From the NCBI RefSeq assembly GCF_001552715.1, contig NZ_BCRS01000003.1, positions 1-64,000 of the forward strand: a DNA stretch of 64,000 nt. Direction: 5' to 3'. The position numbers and the translations under genes were made by a program. How positions within the stretch are numbered: position 1 is the first letter of the stretch; each line of letters starts with the position of its first letter. The notes beneath the pieces were generated by a model. The model was given only the letters and a program-made list of their open reading frames with translations. It ran no database searches and was not told the DNA's origin. Source of the stretch: Mycolicibacterium vaccae NBRC 14118 = CIP 105934. GTDB taxonomy: Bacteria > Actinomycetota > Actinomycetes > Mycobacteriales > Mycobacteriaceae. Positions 33,714 to 44,066 of this stretch are shown one piece after another.

Positions 33714-34511
33714 GTGACTGACGCCGTCGACAATGTCGTTTCCGCCCGCAGCGGCATCGCCCTCGGCCTGGCCGGACGCGTCGTGCTCGTCACCGGCGGG
33801 GTGCGCGGCGTGGGCGCCGGCATCAGCAAGGTCTTCGCCGATCAGGGCGCCACAGTCGTGACGTGTGCGCGCCGCCCCGTCGAGGGATCGCCCTACGAGT
33901 TCCGGCCCTGCGACATCCGTGAAGACGAGTCGGTCAAGGCTCTCGTCGACGGCATCGTCGCCGACCACGGCCGGCTCGACGTGGTGGTGAACAATGCGGG
34001 CGGCTCGCCGTACGTGCTGGCCGCAGAGGCCTCGGCGAAGTTCAGCACCAAGATCGTGGCCCTGAACCTGCTTGGTGCGCTGTCGGTTTCGACGCACGCC
34101 AACGCAGCGATGCAGACCCAGCCCCGCGGCGGGTCCATCGTCAACATCTCCAGCGTCAGCGGGCATCGGCCCACCCCGGGCACCGCGGCCTACGGCGCCG
34201 CGAAGGCGGGTATCGACAATCTGACCGCCACGCTGGCGGTGGAGTGGGCTCCGAAGGTCAGGGTGAACTCCGTCGTGGTGGGCATGGTGGAGACCGAACA
34301 GTCCGAACTCTTCTATGGCGACGCAGACTCGATCGCCGCGATATCGAAGAACGTGCCGCTGGGCCGGTTGGCCAAACCCGAGGACATCGGCTGGGCCAGT
34401 GCATTTCTGGCCTCGGATGCGGCGTCCTACATCAGCGGTGCGTCGCTGGCGGTGCACGGAGGCGGGGAACCGCCGCACTACCTGTCGACCACCACTGCCG
34501 ACATCAAGTAA
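33714..34511 (+). CDS. Short-chain dehydrogenase (Rv3549c-like, KstR2 regulon)
   Basis: The 265-residue SDR has a cofactor motif VLVTGGVRGVGAGI (about 23-36), NNAGG (about 92-96), a Ser in NISSVSGHRP (about 139) and a catalytic YGAAKAG (about 153-159). The gene order, next to echA20 and followed by a second SDR, matches Rv3549c-Rv3548c of M. tuberculosis. Those genes are known to be KstR2 controlled, although their substrates are not settled. The GTG start follows from the leaderless promoter. It is followed 14 bp later by the next SDR. Confidence 0.88.
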   Translation: MTDAVDNVVSARSGIALGLAGRVVLVTGGVRGVGAGISKVFADQGATVVTCARRPVEGSPYEFRPCDIREDESVKALVDGIVADHGRLDVVVNNAGGSPYVLAAEASAKFSTKIVALNLLGALSVSTHANAAMQTQPRGGSIVNISSVSGHRPTPGTAAYGAAKAGIDNLTATLAVEWAPKVRVNSVVVGMVETEQSELFYGDADSIAAISKNVPLGRLAKPEDIGWASAFLASDAASYISGASLAVHGGGEPPHYLSTTTADIK

Positions 34512-34525
34512 GGGAGACAACGAGA

Positions 34526-35431
34526 ATGGGATTGCTCGACGGCCGCGTGGTCATCGTGACGGGTTCAGGTGGCGGTATCGGTAGGGCGCACGCACTGGCG
34601 TTCGCCGCCGAAGGCGCGCGGGTGGTGGTCAACGACATCGGCGTCGGCCTGGACGGATCGCCTGCCGGTGGCGGCAGCGCCGCCCAGAACGTCGTCGACG
34701 AGATCACCGCAGCCGGTGGCGAAGCGGTGACCAGTGGCGCCAACGTCGCCGACTGGGCGCAGGCCGAGGGGCTGATCCAGACCGCGGTCGACGCGTTCGG
34801 CGGCCTCGACGTGCTGGTGAACAACGCCGGCATCGTGCGGGACCGGATGTTCGCCAACACCAGCGAAGAGGAATTCGACGCTGTCACCGCCGTGCACCTG
34901 AAGGGGCACTTCGCGACGATGAAGCATGCGGCCGCCTACTGGCGGGCCCGCTCCAAAGCCGGCGAGACAGTGGACGCGCGCATCATCAACACCAGTTCCG
35001 GTGCGGGACTTCAAGGCAGCGTGGGGCAGGCCAACTACAGTGCCGCCAAGGCCGGGATTGCCGCGTTGACCCTGGTCGCCTCCGCCGAGATGGGCCGCTA
35101 CGGCGTCAGTGTCAACGCGATCGCGCCGTCGGCACGCACCCGGATGACCGAGACCGTGTTCGCCGACATGATGGCCACCCAGGACGCCGAGTTCGATTCG
35201 ATGGCACCAGAGAACGTTTCGCCGCTCGTGGTCTGGCTGGGCAGCGTCGAGTCCCGTGACGTGACCGGCAAGGTTTTCGAGGTCGAGGGCGGCAAGATCC
35301 GCGTCGCCGAAGGCTGGGCGCACGGGCCGGAGATCGACAAGGGCGCACGATGGGATCCGGCCGAACTGGGTCCGGTGGTGAACGACCTGCTGGCCAAGGC
35401 CCGCAAACCGGTGCCGGTCTACGGCGCCTGA
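34526..35431 (+). CDS. Short-chain dehydrogenase (Rv3548c-like, KstR2 regulon)
   Basis: The 301-residue protein resembles the dehydrogenase domain of multifunctional beta-oxidation enzymes: VIVTGSGGGIGRAHALAFA (about 9-27), VVNDIGVGLDGSPAGGG, NNAGIVRDRMFANTSEEEFD, and catalytic YSAAKAGI (about 172-179). The long C-terminus (PEIDKGARWDPAELGPVVNDLL) is typical of the Rv3548c group. AGGGAG precedes the ATG. It probably oxidises a 3-hydroxyacyl-CoA in C/D-ring catabolism. It converges with the GAF gene, leaving 3 bp between the stops. Confidence 0.88.
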   Translation: MGLLDGRVVIVTGSGGGIGRAHALAFAAEGARVVVNDIGVGLDGSPAGGGSAAQNVVDEITAAGGEAVTSGANVADWAQAEGLIQTAVDAFGGLDVLVNNAGIVRDRMFANTSEEEFDAVTAVHLKGHFATMKHAAAYWRARSKAGETVDARIINTSSGAGLQGSVGQANYSAAKAGIAALTLVASAEMGRYGVSVNAIAPSARTRMTETVFADMMATQDAEFDSMAPENVSPLVVWLGSVESRDVTGKVFEVEGGKIRVAEGWAHGPEIDKGARWDPAELGPVVNDLLAKARKPVPVYGA

Positions 35432-35434
35432 GCG

Positions 35435-36133
35435 TTACCGGTCGTCGAATATCCGGTCGGCCGCCAGCTGCGCGAGATCACGCAGCGTGGTCACATGGCC
35501 CGATGTCCAGTTGCGGGGAGTGGTGTCCCAGACGCACAGTGTGCCGACGGCGTACTGGTCGGCGTTGACCAGCGGTATGCCCAGATAGGACACCACCGTG
35601 CCGTCGGTGACCGCCGGGTTGTATTTCAGCACCGGGTCGACGCGCGCGTCGGCAATCACCAGGGGCTGCCCGGATGCAACCGCGTACTGGCACAGCGACC
35701 GGTCGATCGAGGTCTCGCGGGCTTCCGGTGACTCACCCGGCGACCCGTGCATGCTGACGAAGAACTGGCGGTTGCGGTCCACCAGGGAGACTGCCGCGCC
35801 GGGTGCTGCCAGTGCGGCGGCGGCCATGTCGGCGATCCGGTCGTACACCTTGTCCGGTGGAGCGTCGAGCAGGCCGGTGGCGTACAGCGCTTTGAGACGC
35901 TCCGGGTCGCCGACCACTGCCTGCGGCCCGTTGGGTTGCTCGGTCAGCAGGACTGCGCCGTCGGCGAGGTGGTCCAGCAAATCCACGCGATCGCCGTTCT
36001 GGCGGGTGACGTCGCCCATCAGTCGCGCCGCGACCGCTTGGGCGATATAGGCCTCGACCGACTGACCCGCTTTCGCCGCCTGCTCGACGAGCAATCGGTT
36101 GAGCCAGTCGTCGAAACCGGGAAGTGAGATCAC
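35435..36133 (-). CDS. GAF-domain protein
   Basis: The 232-residue cytoplasmic protein has an N-terminal helical part (FDDWLNRLLVEQAAKAGQSVE, within about 5-26, reminiscent of small ribbon-helix or Arc-like tails) and a C-terminal GAF domain (about 85-230). The GAF pattern is clear: RLKALYATGLLDAPPDKVYDRI, VSLVDRNRQFFVS, SLCQYAVASGQPLVIADARVD, YLGIPLVNADQYAVGTLCV. Such domains sense small molecules or redox state. No output domain is attached. The GTG at 36133 is chosen because upstream frame sequence is arginine-rich. It stands between the sterol genes and EPS block 2, so its partner is unclear. Confidence 0.75.
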   Translation of the reverse strand: MISLPGFDDWLNRLLVEQAAKAGQSVEAYIAQAVAARLMGDVTRQNGDRVDLLDHLADGAVLLTEQPNGPQAVVGDPERLKALYATGLLDAPPDKVYDRIADMAAAALAAPGAAVSLVDRNRQFFVSMHGSPGESPEARETSIDRSLCQYAVASGQPLVIADARVDPVLKYNPAVTDGTVVSYLGIPLVNADQYAVGTLCVWDTTPRNWTSGHVTTLRDLAQLAADRIFDDR

Positions 36134-36324
36134 CCGCCAACGATAGTCGAGCGGAGAGATTTGCGGGTTCGTTGTTTGGATAGCGAGACGGCGGTCGGGA
36201 TGCGTCGCGACTCCGAATCGGCGCGGTTCGTCAGCAAACAGCTTCCGAACTGGGTTTCGCAGGTAGCATCGGCTTCCGGTCCTTGCCATGGGACGGACAT
36301 CTGCGCTACGGGGGACTCAGACGA

Positions 36325-37452
36325 ATGCAGTCGGCACCGGACCTGGGTTCGTCCCTGCGGTTCGCATTCCTGACCGAGCTCTACCACCCGAGCGTCGGAG
36401 GCCAGGAGGTCTTCTTCCAGGAACTGGCCGAGGAGATGGTCAGACGCGGACACCGGGTCGATGTGCACTGCATCGGGCATTCGGCCGGCCTCCCCGACGT
36501 GGAGGTGATGAACGGTGTCAGCGTCCACCGGCGCCCGAACGGCGGCCGCTACAAGACGCCCAGAGTCGCTGCGCTCCGGCGGAACTGGTCGGACATCGCG
36601 AAGTACTCTGCGAGAGTCCGGCGACTCGCGTCAGGCGAGCGCTACGACTTCTTCCTGTTGAACCAGTGGCCGCTGCTGCATATCCCGGCGCTGCCCGAAA
36701 CGGTGAGATCACGCAGCGCCGTGCACTGGTGCGAGATTCGGGAAGACCCGCTGCTGCGGCTGCTGCAGGCGCAGTTACCGAAACTTGTCGGCATGAACTT
36801 CGCGGTCAGCGAGGCGGTTTCGGAAGTCATACGCCAGCAGTCAGGTCGGGGGTGCGGTGTGCTGCCCAGCGGTGTCGAATCGGCGCGGTACCGACGTCGC
36901 CCGCGCGCGGAGCGCTCCGGTGTGCTGTATGTCGGACGATTGGCATCGCACAAGAATCTGCCTCTGCTCATCGACGCCTTCGGTATCGCCGCCCAGCGTG
37001 GCTTCGACGGGGACCTGGTGATTGCCGGGGACGGACCGTCACGCGCGGATGTCGAGAACTACGCCCGGCAGTCTGGATTCGCCGAGCGGGTCCACGTCCT
37101 GGGTTCTGTCGACGAGGCGCAGAAGATCGATCTGCTGGCGCGCTCGGCGGTGATGGCGATGCCCAGTCGCAGGGAAGGGTTCCCGCGCGTGATCGCCGAG
37201 GCCATGGCCAGCGGACTTCCGGTGGTCACAGCAGATTTCGCCGAGAACGGCGCACGTGATGTCGTCAAGCAATACGGCGTCGGGATCGTCTGCGGCACCG
37301 AGCCCACGGATTTCGCCGAGGGGCTCTATGCCGCTGAGGCGCAGTGGGATGGATTCTCCGAATCCGGCGCCTTCGGTGTCCGCGTGCTGGATTGGGCCAA
37401 CATCGCGACCACGTTGGAAGCGCACGCCCGCACAGTCGCGGGCAGAGGCTAG
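36325..37452 (+). CDS. GT4 family glycosyltransferase (EPS block 2)
   Basis: The 375-residue GT-B enzyme opens with FLTELYHPSVGGQEVFFQEL, the acceptor-side glycine motif. The donor half contains VLYVGRLASHKNLPLLIDAF (about 204-223), LVIAGDGPSR, and PSRREGFPRVIAEAMASGLP (E-x7-E-type motif, about 285-304). It is retaining by family. I chose the ATG at 36325 with GGGGGA upstream; a TTG at 36283 could add 14 residues. It is followed 30 bp later by an epimerase and belongs to a three-gene plus-strand unit. Confidence 0.82.
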   Translation: MQSAPDLGSSLRFAFLTELYHPSVGGQEVFFQELAEEMVRRGHRVDVHCIGHSAGLPDVEVMNGVSVHRRPNGGRYKTPRVAALRRNWSDIAKYSARVRRLASGERYDFFLLNQWPLLHIPALPETVRSRSAVHWCEIREDPLLRLLQAQLPKLVGMNFAVSEAVSEVIRQQSGRGCGVLPSGVESARYRRRPRAERSGVLYVGRLASHKNLPLLIDAFGIAAQRGFDGDLVIAGDGPSRADVENYARQSGFAERVHVLGSVDEAQKIDLLARSAVMAMPSRREGFPRVIAEAMASGLPVVTADFAENGARDVVKQYGVGIVCGTEPTDFAEGLYAAEAQWDGFSESGAFGVRVLDWANIATTLEAHARTVAGRG

Positions 37453-37482
37453 CCGAATGACGAGAGGGTGGGAGGCGGAAAC

Positions 37483-38436
37483 ATGCGGATCATGGTGACC
37501 GGGGGAGCGGGCTTCGTCGGCAAGGAGCTGGTGCGGGCGCTGCGGGATAGATCCGAGCTGCTGGTCGCCGATATGTTGCGTTACGGCACCCCCGGATGGC
37601 TGGCCGGTGAGCCTGAGGGATTCGCGTTCCGGCGCATCGACATTCGTGATGCCGCGGCCACCCGCTCGCTGATCGAAGAGTTCGCGCCTGAGGTGATCGT
37701 GCACCTGGCCGCGATCCACTACATTCCCGAATGCGACAACGATCCCGCGAACGCCGTCGCGACCAACGTGGCCGGCACGGTCAATCTGCTGGCCGCCTGC
37801 CCGGAGGGCGCCCGATTCGTGTTCGCCAGCAGCGGGGCGGTCTATCAACCGGACGAGGCGGCGCACCGCGAGCTGGAATCGACGGTCGCCCCGGTAGACG
37901 TGTACGGCCACACCAAGAAGCACGGCGAGGATTATGTGCGGGCGCTGGCCGCAAGCCGCGGCCTGTGCGGGGTGATCGTGCGACTGTTCAATGTCATCGG
38001 TCCGGGGGAGACCAATCCGCACCTTCTGCCTGCGATCGTGGCACAGCTGCGCGAGAATCCTGAGAGCATCTCACTCGGCAACACGTGGCCGAAGCGGGAT
38101 TACATCGACGTCCTCGATGCAGCGGGAGGTTTCGCGGCCGCGGCGTTGGGCGCGGTGCCGCCACCGGGCCGTTGTGAGGTGGTCAACCTTGGCAGTGGAC
38201 AACAGTATTCGGTCAACGACATCATCGACCGCATGAAGTCGGTGCTGGACCTGGATTTCGAGGTCGGTCAGGACGAGCGGCGCATGCGCGCAGTGGACCG
38301 CCCGTTCCTCGGTGCGGATATCTCCCGGATAGAGGAGATCTTCGGGTGGAGTCCGGTGCACGGGCTTGACGAGACGCTCAAGCGCATGTGGGACAACCCG
38401 GACTTCCTGCCGGAGCTGGAAGGGCGCCTCACCTAG
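37483..38436 (+). CDS. NAD-dependent sugar epimerase/dehydratase
   Basis: The 317-residue extended SDR has GGAGFVGKELVRAL (NAD site, about 7-20), VHLAAIHYIPECD (about 74-86), SSGAVYQPDE, and the catalytic pair in YGHTKKHGEDYVRAL (about 140-154). RLFNVIGPGETNPHLLPAI and KRDYIDVLDAA are also typical of nucleotide-sugar epimerases. The precise sugar cannot be told. GGAGG lies 8 bases before the ATG at 37483. It likely makes a donor sugar for the flanking glycosyltransferases. Confidence 0.85.
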   Translation: MRIMVTGGAGFVGKELVRALRDRSELLVADMLRYGTPGWLAGEPEGFAFRRIDIRDAAATRSLIEEFAPEVIVHLAAIHYIPECDNDPANAVATNVAGTVNLLAACPEGARFVFASSGAVYQPDEAAHRELESTVAPVDVYGHTKKHGEDYVRALAASRGLCGVIVRLFNVIGPGETNPHLLPAIVAQLRENPESISLGNTWPKRDYIDVLDAAGGFAAAALGAVPPPGRCEVVNLGSGQQYSVNDIIDRMKSVLDLDFEVGQDERRMRAVDRPFLGADISRIEEIFGWSPVHGLDETLKRMWDNPDFLPELEGRLT

Positions 38437-38438
38437 CC

Positions 38439-39560
38439 ATGACGGGCCGCGAGCGCATCGACCTTCTCTTCGACGCCCGGCACATCCGCCAGAGCGGAAT
38501 CGGCACATACATCGCCACCTTGCTCCCGTGTCTGGAGCAGACGTTCGCCGACCGCGGGATGTCCCTGGCCGTCCTTGTCTCCGAGCATGCGACACCGGCG
38601 CTGCAGGATTCCACGACGGTCGTGGTCGAGCGTGATGTCGCGCCCATGTATTCCCTTGCCGAACAGCGGGTCTGGAATCGAGTGCTCGGTGACGTCGGCC
38701 CGCGCGGCTTCTGGGTCCCCCACTATCCTTTCCCGCTTGCCGCGTTACGCCGTGCCAATCGGTCGACGCAACTGTTCGTCACCGTGCACGACATGCTCCA
38801 CGTGACCCCACGCGACGTCAGCGGTCAGAACGCTGCACGACGGGCATATGCCCGCGCCATGCTCAACCTGGGTGTGCGCAGGTGCCGCAGGATCTTCACC
38901 CCGTCGCAGGCCACAGCGTCAGGTTTGAGGCGGATGGCGCCGAAAGCACCCGTGATGGTGACACCCATCCCGGTGGGCGACGAGTGGTTCTCGCCCGTCG
39001 ACCCGGCGCTCTGCCCGGTAGCCGGTCGGTACGTTCTCTATGTGGGGAATGCCAAATGGCACAAGAACCTACCGCTGTTGTTGGAGGCGTATTCGGCGGC
39101 CGCGCCAGGTATTCCGCACAACCTTGTGATCGCGGGCAGCGGGGAGGCTCTGCGCGGCGGGGATGAGCGCGTCACCGAGTTGGCCGCCCGGCAAGGCGAT
39201 CGTGTTTCGGTGATGGGGCGGCTCGATTTCGATGTCCTGCGTTCGCTGGTCGCATCCGCAGACCTGCTGGTGATGCCGTCGCTGCACGAGGGAGCCGGTC
39301 TCCCACCGATCGAGGCGATGGCCTCGCACACGGCGGTGCTGGCCTCGGACATACCGGCGTTGCGAGAGACGTGCGGTGACGGTGCGGAGTACTTCGACCC
39401 CCGCAGTCAGCGGGAGCTGGCGGATCTTCTGCACAGGTACTGCCTCGACGACAGCGCCCGGGCTGACCTGGCGGCACGCGGTTGGAGACATGTCACCGCC
39501 CGCCAGTCGGGTATCTCCTTCAGCTCCGCAGCGGAAGCGGTGGCAGTCGAGCTCTCTTAG
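38439..39560 (+). CDS. GT4 family glycosyltransferase (EPS block 2, second)
   Basis: The 373-residue GT-B enzyme begins LLFDARHIRQSGIGTYIATL, which is characteristic of mannosyltransferase-like GT4 enzymes. Donor-side motifs are YVLYVGNAKWHKNLPLLLEAY (split, about 203-223), LVIAGSGE and MPSLHEGAGLPPIEAMASHT (about 287-306). The gene starts two bases after the epimerase stop and ends in a convergent 4 bp overlap with the membrane transferase. It adds a further residue to the repeat unit, identity unknown. Confidence 0.85.
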   Translation: MTGRERIDLLFDARHIRQSGIGTYIATLLPCLEQTFADRGMSLAVLVSEHATPALQDSTTVVVERDVAPMYSLAEQRVWNRVLGDVGPRGFWVPHYPFPLAALRRANRSTQLFVTVHDMLHVTPRDVSGQNAARRAYARAMLNLGVRRCRRIFTPSQATASGLRRMAPKAPVMVTPIPVGDEWFSPVDPALCPVAGRYVLYVGNAKWHKNLPLLLEAYSAAAPGIPHNLVIAGSGEALRGGDERVTELAARQGDRVSVMGRLDFDVLRSLVASADLLVMPSLHEGAGLPPIEAMASHTAVLASDIPALRETCGDGAEYFDPRSQRELADLLHRYCLDDSARADLAARGWRHVTARQSGISFSSAAEAVAVELS

Positions 39561-40936
39561 CGCAGAACGGTTTTCACGGAGGGCGAAGGGTCGGCAGACG
39601 GATCGGCGGCGGGTCCTGTCGACGGCATTTCCCGGGCTGGACGGAGCTGCCGGAATCGAAGCCACAGCATTTCGATGCCGATTCCGGCCAGGATGAAGAG
39701 GTACGGCTCCAGATGCATCCGGTAGCGCGCATGCACCGAGGTGACCGCGTATGCCACCGTGAGGAGACCCAGCGCGGTGGCGTAGATCGCGGCGGGAGCC
39801 GCACGGACACTGCGTCGTCGACGCCACGCTGTGATCAGACCGAGAATCACGAGAAGGTTCACTGCCAACCACGGCAGGAGGTAGGTGACGCTGGCCGTGG
39901 TCGACGTGTCCGTCCAGTCGTACCCCCAGAGCAACACCACTTTGGTGGCTGTCAGCTGCAGAAGGCGCTGCGGCGAGGCATTCTGCACGTCATCCTCGAC
40001 CGCCTGCATGTAGGCGTCCTGGAGGCGGGTCTCATACGATTCCCCGTGCGGCACCGACGCTGCGATCGCAATGAGTTCATCCCGAGCGGGAGTTTGCATC
40101 GCCTCCGATTGACTGCCGGAGCCGATGGTGTGGGCGTTGAACCCTTTCCAGAGGTTGTATCCCATGCTTTGTGCGGTCGGAATGAACCGACCGAATTCTT
40201 CGTGATTGCGCACCGTCCAGGGGGCCAGGGTCAGCACCAACGCCAACGCCCCTGCCACACCTATCGTGAGGAACACCGAGGCCCGCCGCCGCCAGGCAGC
40301 GCCCAGGGCGATCAGGATCGGGCCGATCACCAGCATCTCCGTGCGGTTCAAGGCTGCCAGCCCGCACAGGAAGCCGCCTGATGCGCCATAGAGGACGGGA
40401 CTGCCCCCCTGCGCCAGTTTCACTGCGACGGCGGTGATGCCGAGGAGGAACAGCGCTGCCCAGTTCGTCTGGTGGTAGGTGGCAGTGACGAAAACAAAAG
40501 TGGGATACGTGGCGACGAGCATGGCCGCCGCGAACGCGGCACAACGAGAAGGCCAGAGTTTGAGTGACAGGCGGAAGACGAGCGCCACGCAACCCAGCGC
40601 GGCCGCAGTGTTCGCGCCGAGCCAGACTGCACGTGCCGGCGATCCATCGCCGAAGGTCTGAAAGAGCGCCAACCAGAAGTAGCTGAGCATGGGCGGCATG
40701 TATGCCGACGGGTAACTGGCGCCGCCTCCCGGTGAGTAATACGTGCACAGCTGGCCACCGTTCTCCAACGCGCACAGCGCCTGCTCGCCGTACTCCCAGA
40801 TGTTGGCGTTACGCGAGATGTCACCACCGAGCAGAATTGCCGCGACGCGCAACACCAGCGCGACACCGAGCGCCACCATCAGCAATGGCCGCGTACCAAG
40901 GGAAGTCGTGGTGCGAGTGAGGGTGCTCCAGGTCAT
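39557..40936 (-). CDS. GT39/ArnT-like polytopic glycosyltransferase
   Basis: The 459-residue membrane protein has about 11 hydrophobic helices and a long first outer loop, GT-C style. The loop after helix 1 carries GDISRNANIWEYGEQALCALENGG (acidic residues where GT39 enzymes hold their catalytic Asp). Later there are YHQTNWAALFLLGITAVAV and LNRTEMLVIGPILIALG. It would use a polyprenyl-linked sugar to glycosylate the EPS or a protein on the outer face. It overlaps the following GT2 gene by ATGA (40933-40936), reading GT2 first. Confidence 0.72.
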   Translation of the reverse strand: MTWSTLTRTTTSLGTRPLLMVALGVALVLRVAAILLGGDISRNANIWEYGEQALCALENGGQLCTYYSPGGGASYPSAYMPPMLSYFWLALFQTFGDGSPARAVWLGANTAAALGCVALVFRLSLKLWPSRCAAFAAAMLVATYPTFVFVTATYHQTNWAALFLLGITAVAVKLAQGGSPVLYGASGGFLCGLAALNRTEMLVIGPILIALGAAWRRRASVFLTIGVAGALALVLTLAPWTVRNHEEFGRFIPTAQSMGYNLWKGFNAHTIGSGSQSEAMQTPARDELIAIAASVPHGESYETRLQDAYMQAVEDDVQNASPQRLLQLTATKVVLLWGYDWTDTSTTASVTYLLPWLAVNLLVILGLITAWRRRRSVRAAPAAIYATALGLLTVAYAVTSVHARYRMHLEPYLFILAGIGIEMLWLRFRQLRPAREMPSTGPAADPSADPSPSVKTVLR

Positions 40937-41835
40937 CGCAGCACGGCTCGATGGTCGGTGTCGTTGGAAAGAGGCCGTCCCAGCACGCCCTCGGCCCGAC
41001 CGACCAACAGTGCGAAAGCCTCACCCGGACCGAACTTCTCCGGTTTACGCAGCGGCATCAGCGCGGCGGCGACCAGGTGAGCAGCCTTGTACCAGAGCGG
41101 GTAGCGCCAGGTGCGCAGGACGTACCCGGCGCCGCGCCCGTAGCTGCGCTGTTTTCTGCGTCGCTCATGCGGTGTCAGATGGGCGAATTCGGTCTGCGCC
41201 TGGATGACGATGTCGCCGACCCACTCGATCGAGAAGTCGTCGCGTTCCGACATCCGCAACAGCAGGTCCGGACCTTCACCGGATTGCCAGGGGGAGTCCG
41301 CGCCGGAGCCCAGCGCCGGATCGAATCCTCCGACCGCGAGAAAGGGGTCCCGTCGGATGAGCGTCGCGGGTTCCATGGCGCCCCAGACGGTGCGCCGGGT
41401 CAGCTTCGTGCCGGGGGCCGGTAGTGGATGGCGGGGGCCCTCGCGGTCGACGAGCTGGACGGCGACGGCAGTCGTCGATGCGGAGCAGTGGTGGGACACC
41501 CGCTCCAGAAAATCCGCGGCGACGCGACTGGTGTCGTTGGGGAACCAGAGCCAGTCGACGTCCCCGCCGAGCGCAGATGCGGCGGCATTGCGACCGTTCG
41601 AAATCCCGCGGGCACTGACGAGCGTACGGATTTGCAGGACTCCGGCGAAAGATGCGGCCAGTGCCTCGAGTGCGCCGGCGTCGGCAGGGTCGTGGTGGGC
41701 GATGGCCACCGCGCGCGGCGGACAGGTCTGTGCGGCCAGATCGTCCAGTAGCTCCCGGAGTGAGCCCCACCTGCCAACGGTGGTGATGGCGACGCCGATC
41801 CGTACCTGCGCCGGATCCGGTGCACTCGCCCCCAT
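40933..41835 (-). CDS. GT2 family glycosyltransferase
   Basis: The 300-residue GT-A protein begins VRIGVAITTVGRWGSLRELLDDL, and has SARGISNGRNAAASAL and a DXD-like position in DWLWFPNDTSR (about 94-104). An acceptor loop FLAVGGFDPALGSGADS (about 165-181) and EWVGDIVIQ complete the GT2 pattern. The C-terminal part contains HLVAAALMPLRKP, weakly hydrophobic, which may touch the membrane. It is the first gene of the minus-strand pair with the ArnT-like transferase and is 48 bp from the ddn gene. Confidence 0.82.
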   Translation of the reverse strand: MGASAPDPAQVRIGVAITTVGRWGSLRELLDDLAAQTCPPRAVAIAHHDPADAGALEALAASFAGVLQIRTLVSARGISNGRNAAASALGGDVDWLWFPNDTSRVAADFLERVSHHCSASTTAVAVQLVDREGPRHPLPAPGTKLTRRTVWGAMEPATLIRRDPFLAVGGFDPALGSGADSPWQSGEGPDLLLRMSERDDFSIEWVGDIVIQAQTEFAHLTPHERRRKQRSYGRGAGYVLRTWRYPLWYKAAHLVAAALMPLRKPEKFGPGEAFALLVGRAEGVLGRPLSNDTDHRAVLR

Positions 41836-41883
41836 ACGCCGGAGCTTAGTGGACGAGTTTGCCAGCCGGCCGCCGATCCCGTC

Positions 41884-43954
<2,071 letters not shown>

Positions 43955-43955
43955 C

Positions 43956-43969
43956 TAGAACACGTTTCA
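43956..43969. promoter_or_regulatory. KstR operator (fadA5 side)
   Basis: TAGAACACGTTTCA matches the KstR consensus TnnAACnnGTTnnA exactly. It overlaps the presumed fadA5 -10 element (minus-strand TAGCCT, 43957-43952) and lies 10 bp from its ATG, so binding would block the polymerase. Confidence 0.93.
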
Positions 43970-44034
43970 TTAGTCTGACAAGCAGTGATGCCGCCGTGCC
44001 TTTCATCTGCGGTGGAGGCATGTTTTACTGGCAC

Positions 44035-44048
44035 TAGAACACGTTGCA
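44035..44048. promoter_or_regulatory. KstR operator (cyp125 side)
   Basis: TAGAACACGTTGCA is a second perfect match to TnnAACnnGTTnnA, 18 bp before the cyp125 ATG. The two boxes are 79 bp apart centre to centre, so each divergent operon seems to have its own site. cyp125 keeps a GAGGAG ribosome site after the box. Confidence 0.93.
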
Positions 44049-44066
44049 ATTGAGGAGTGCTCCCCT

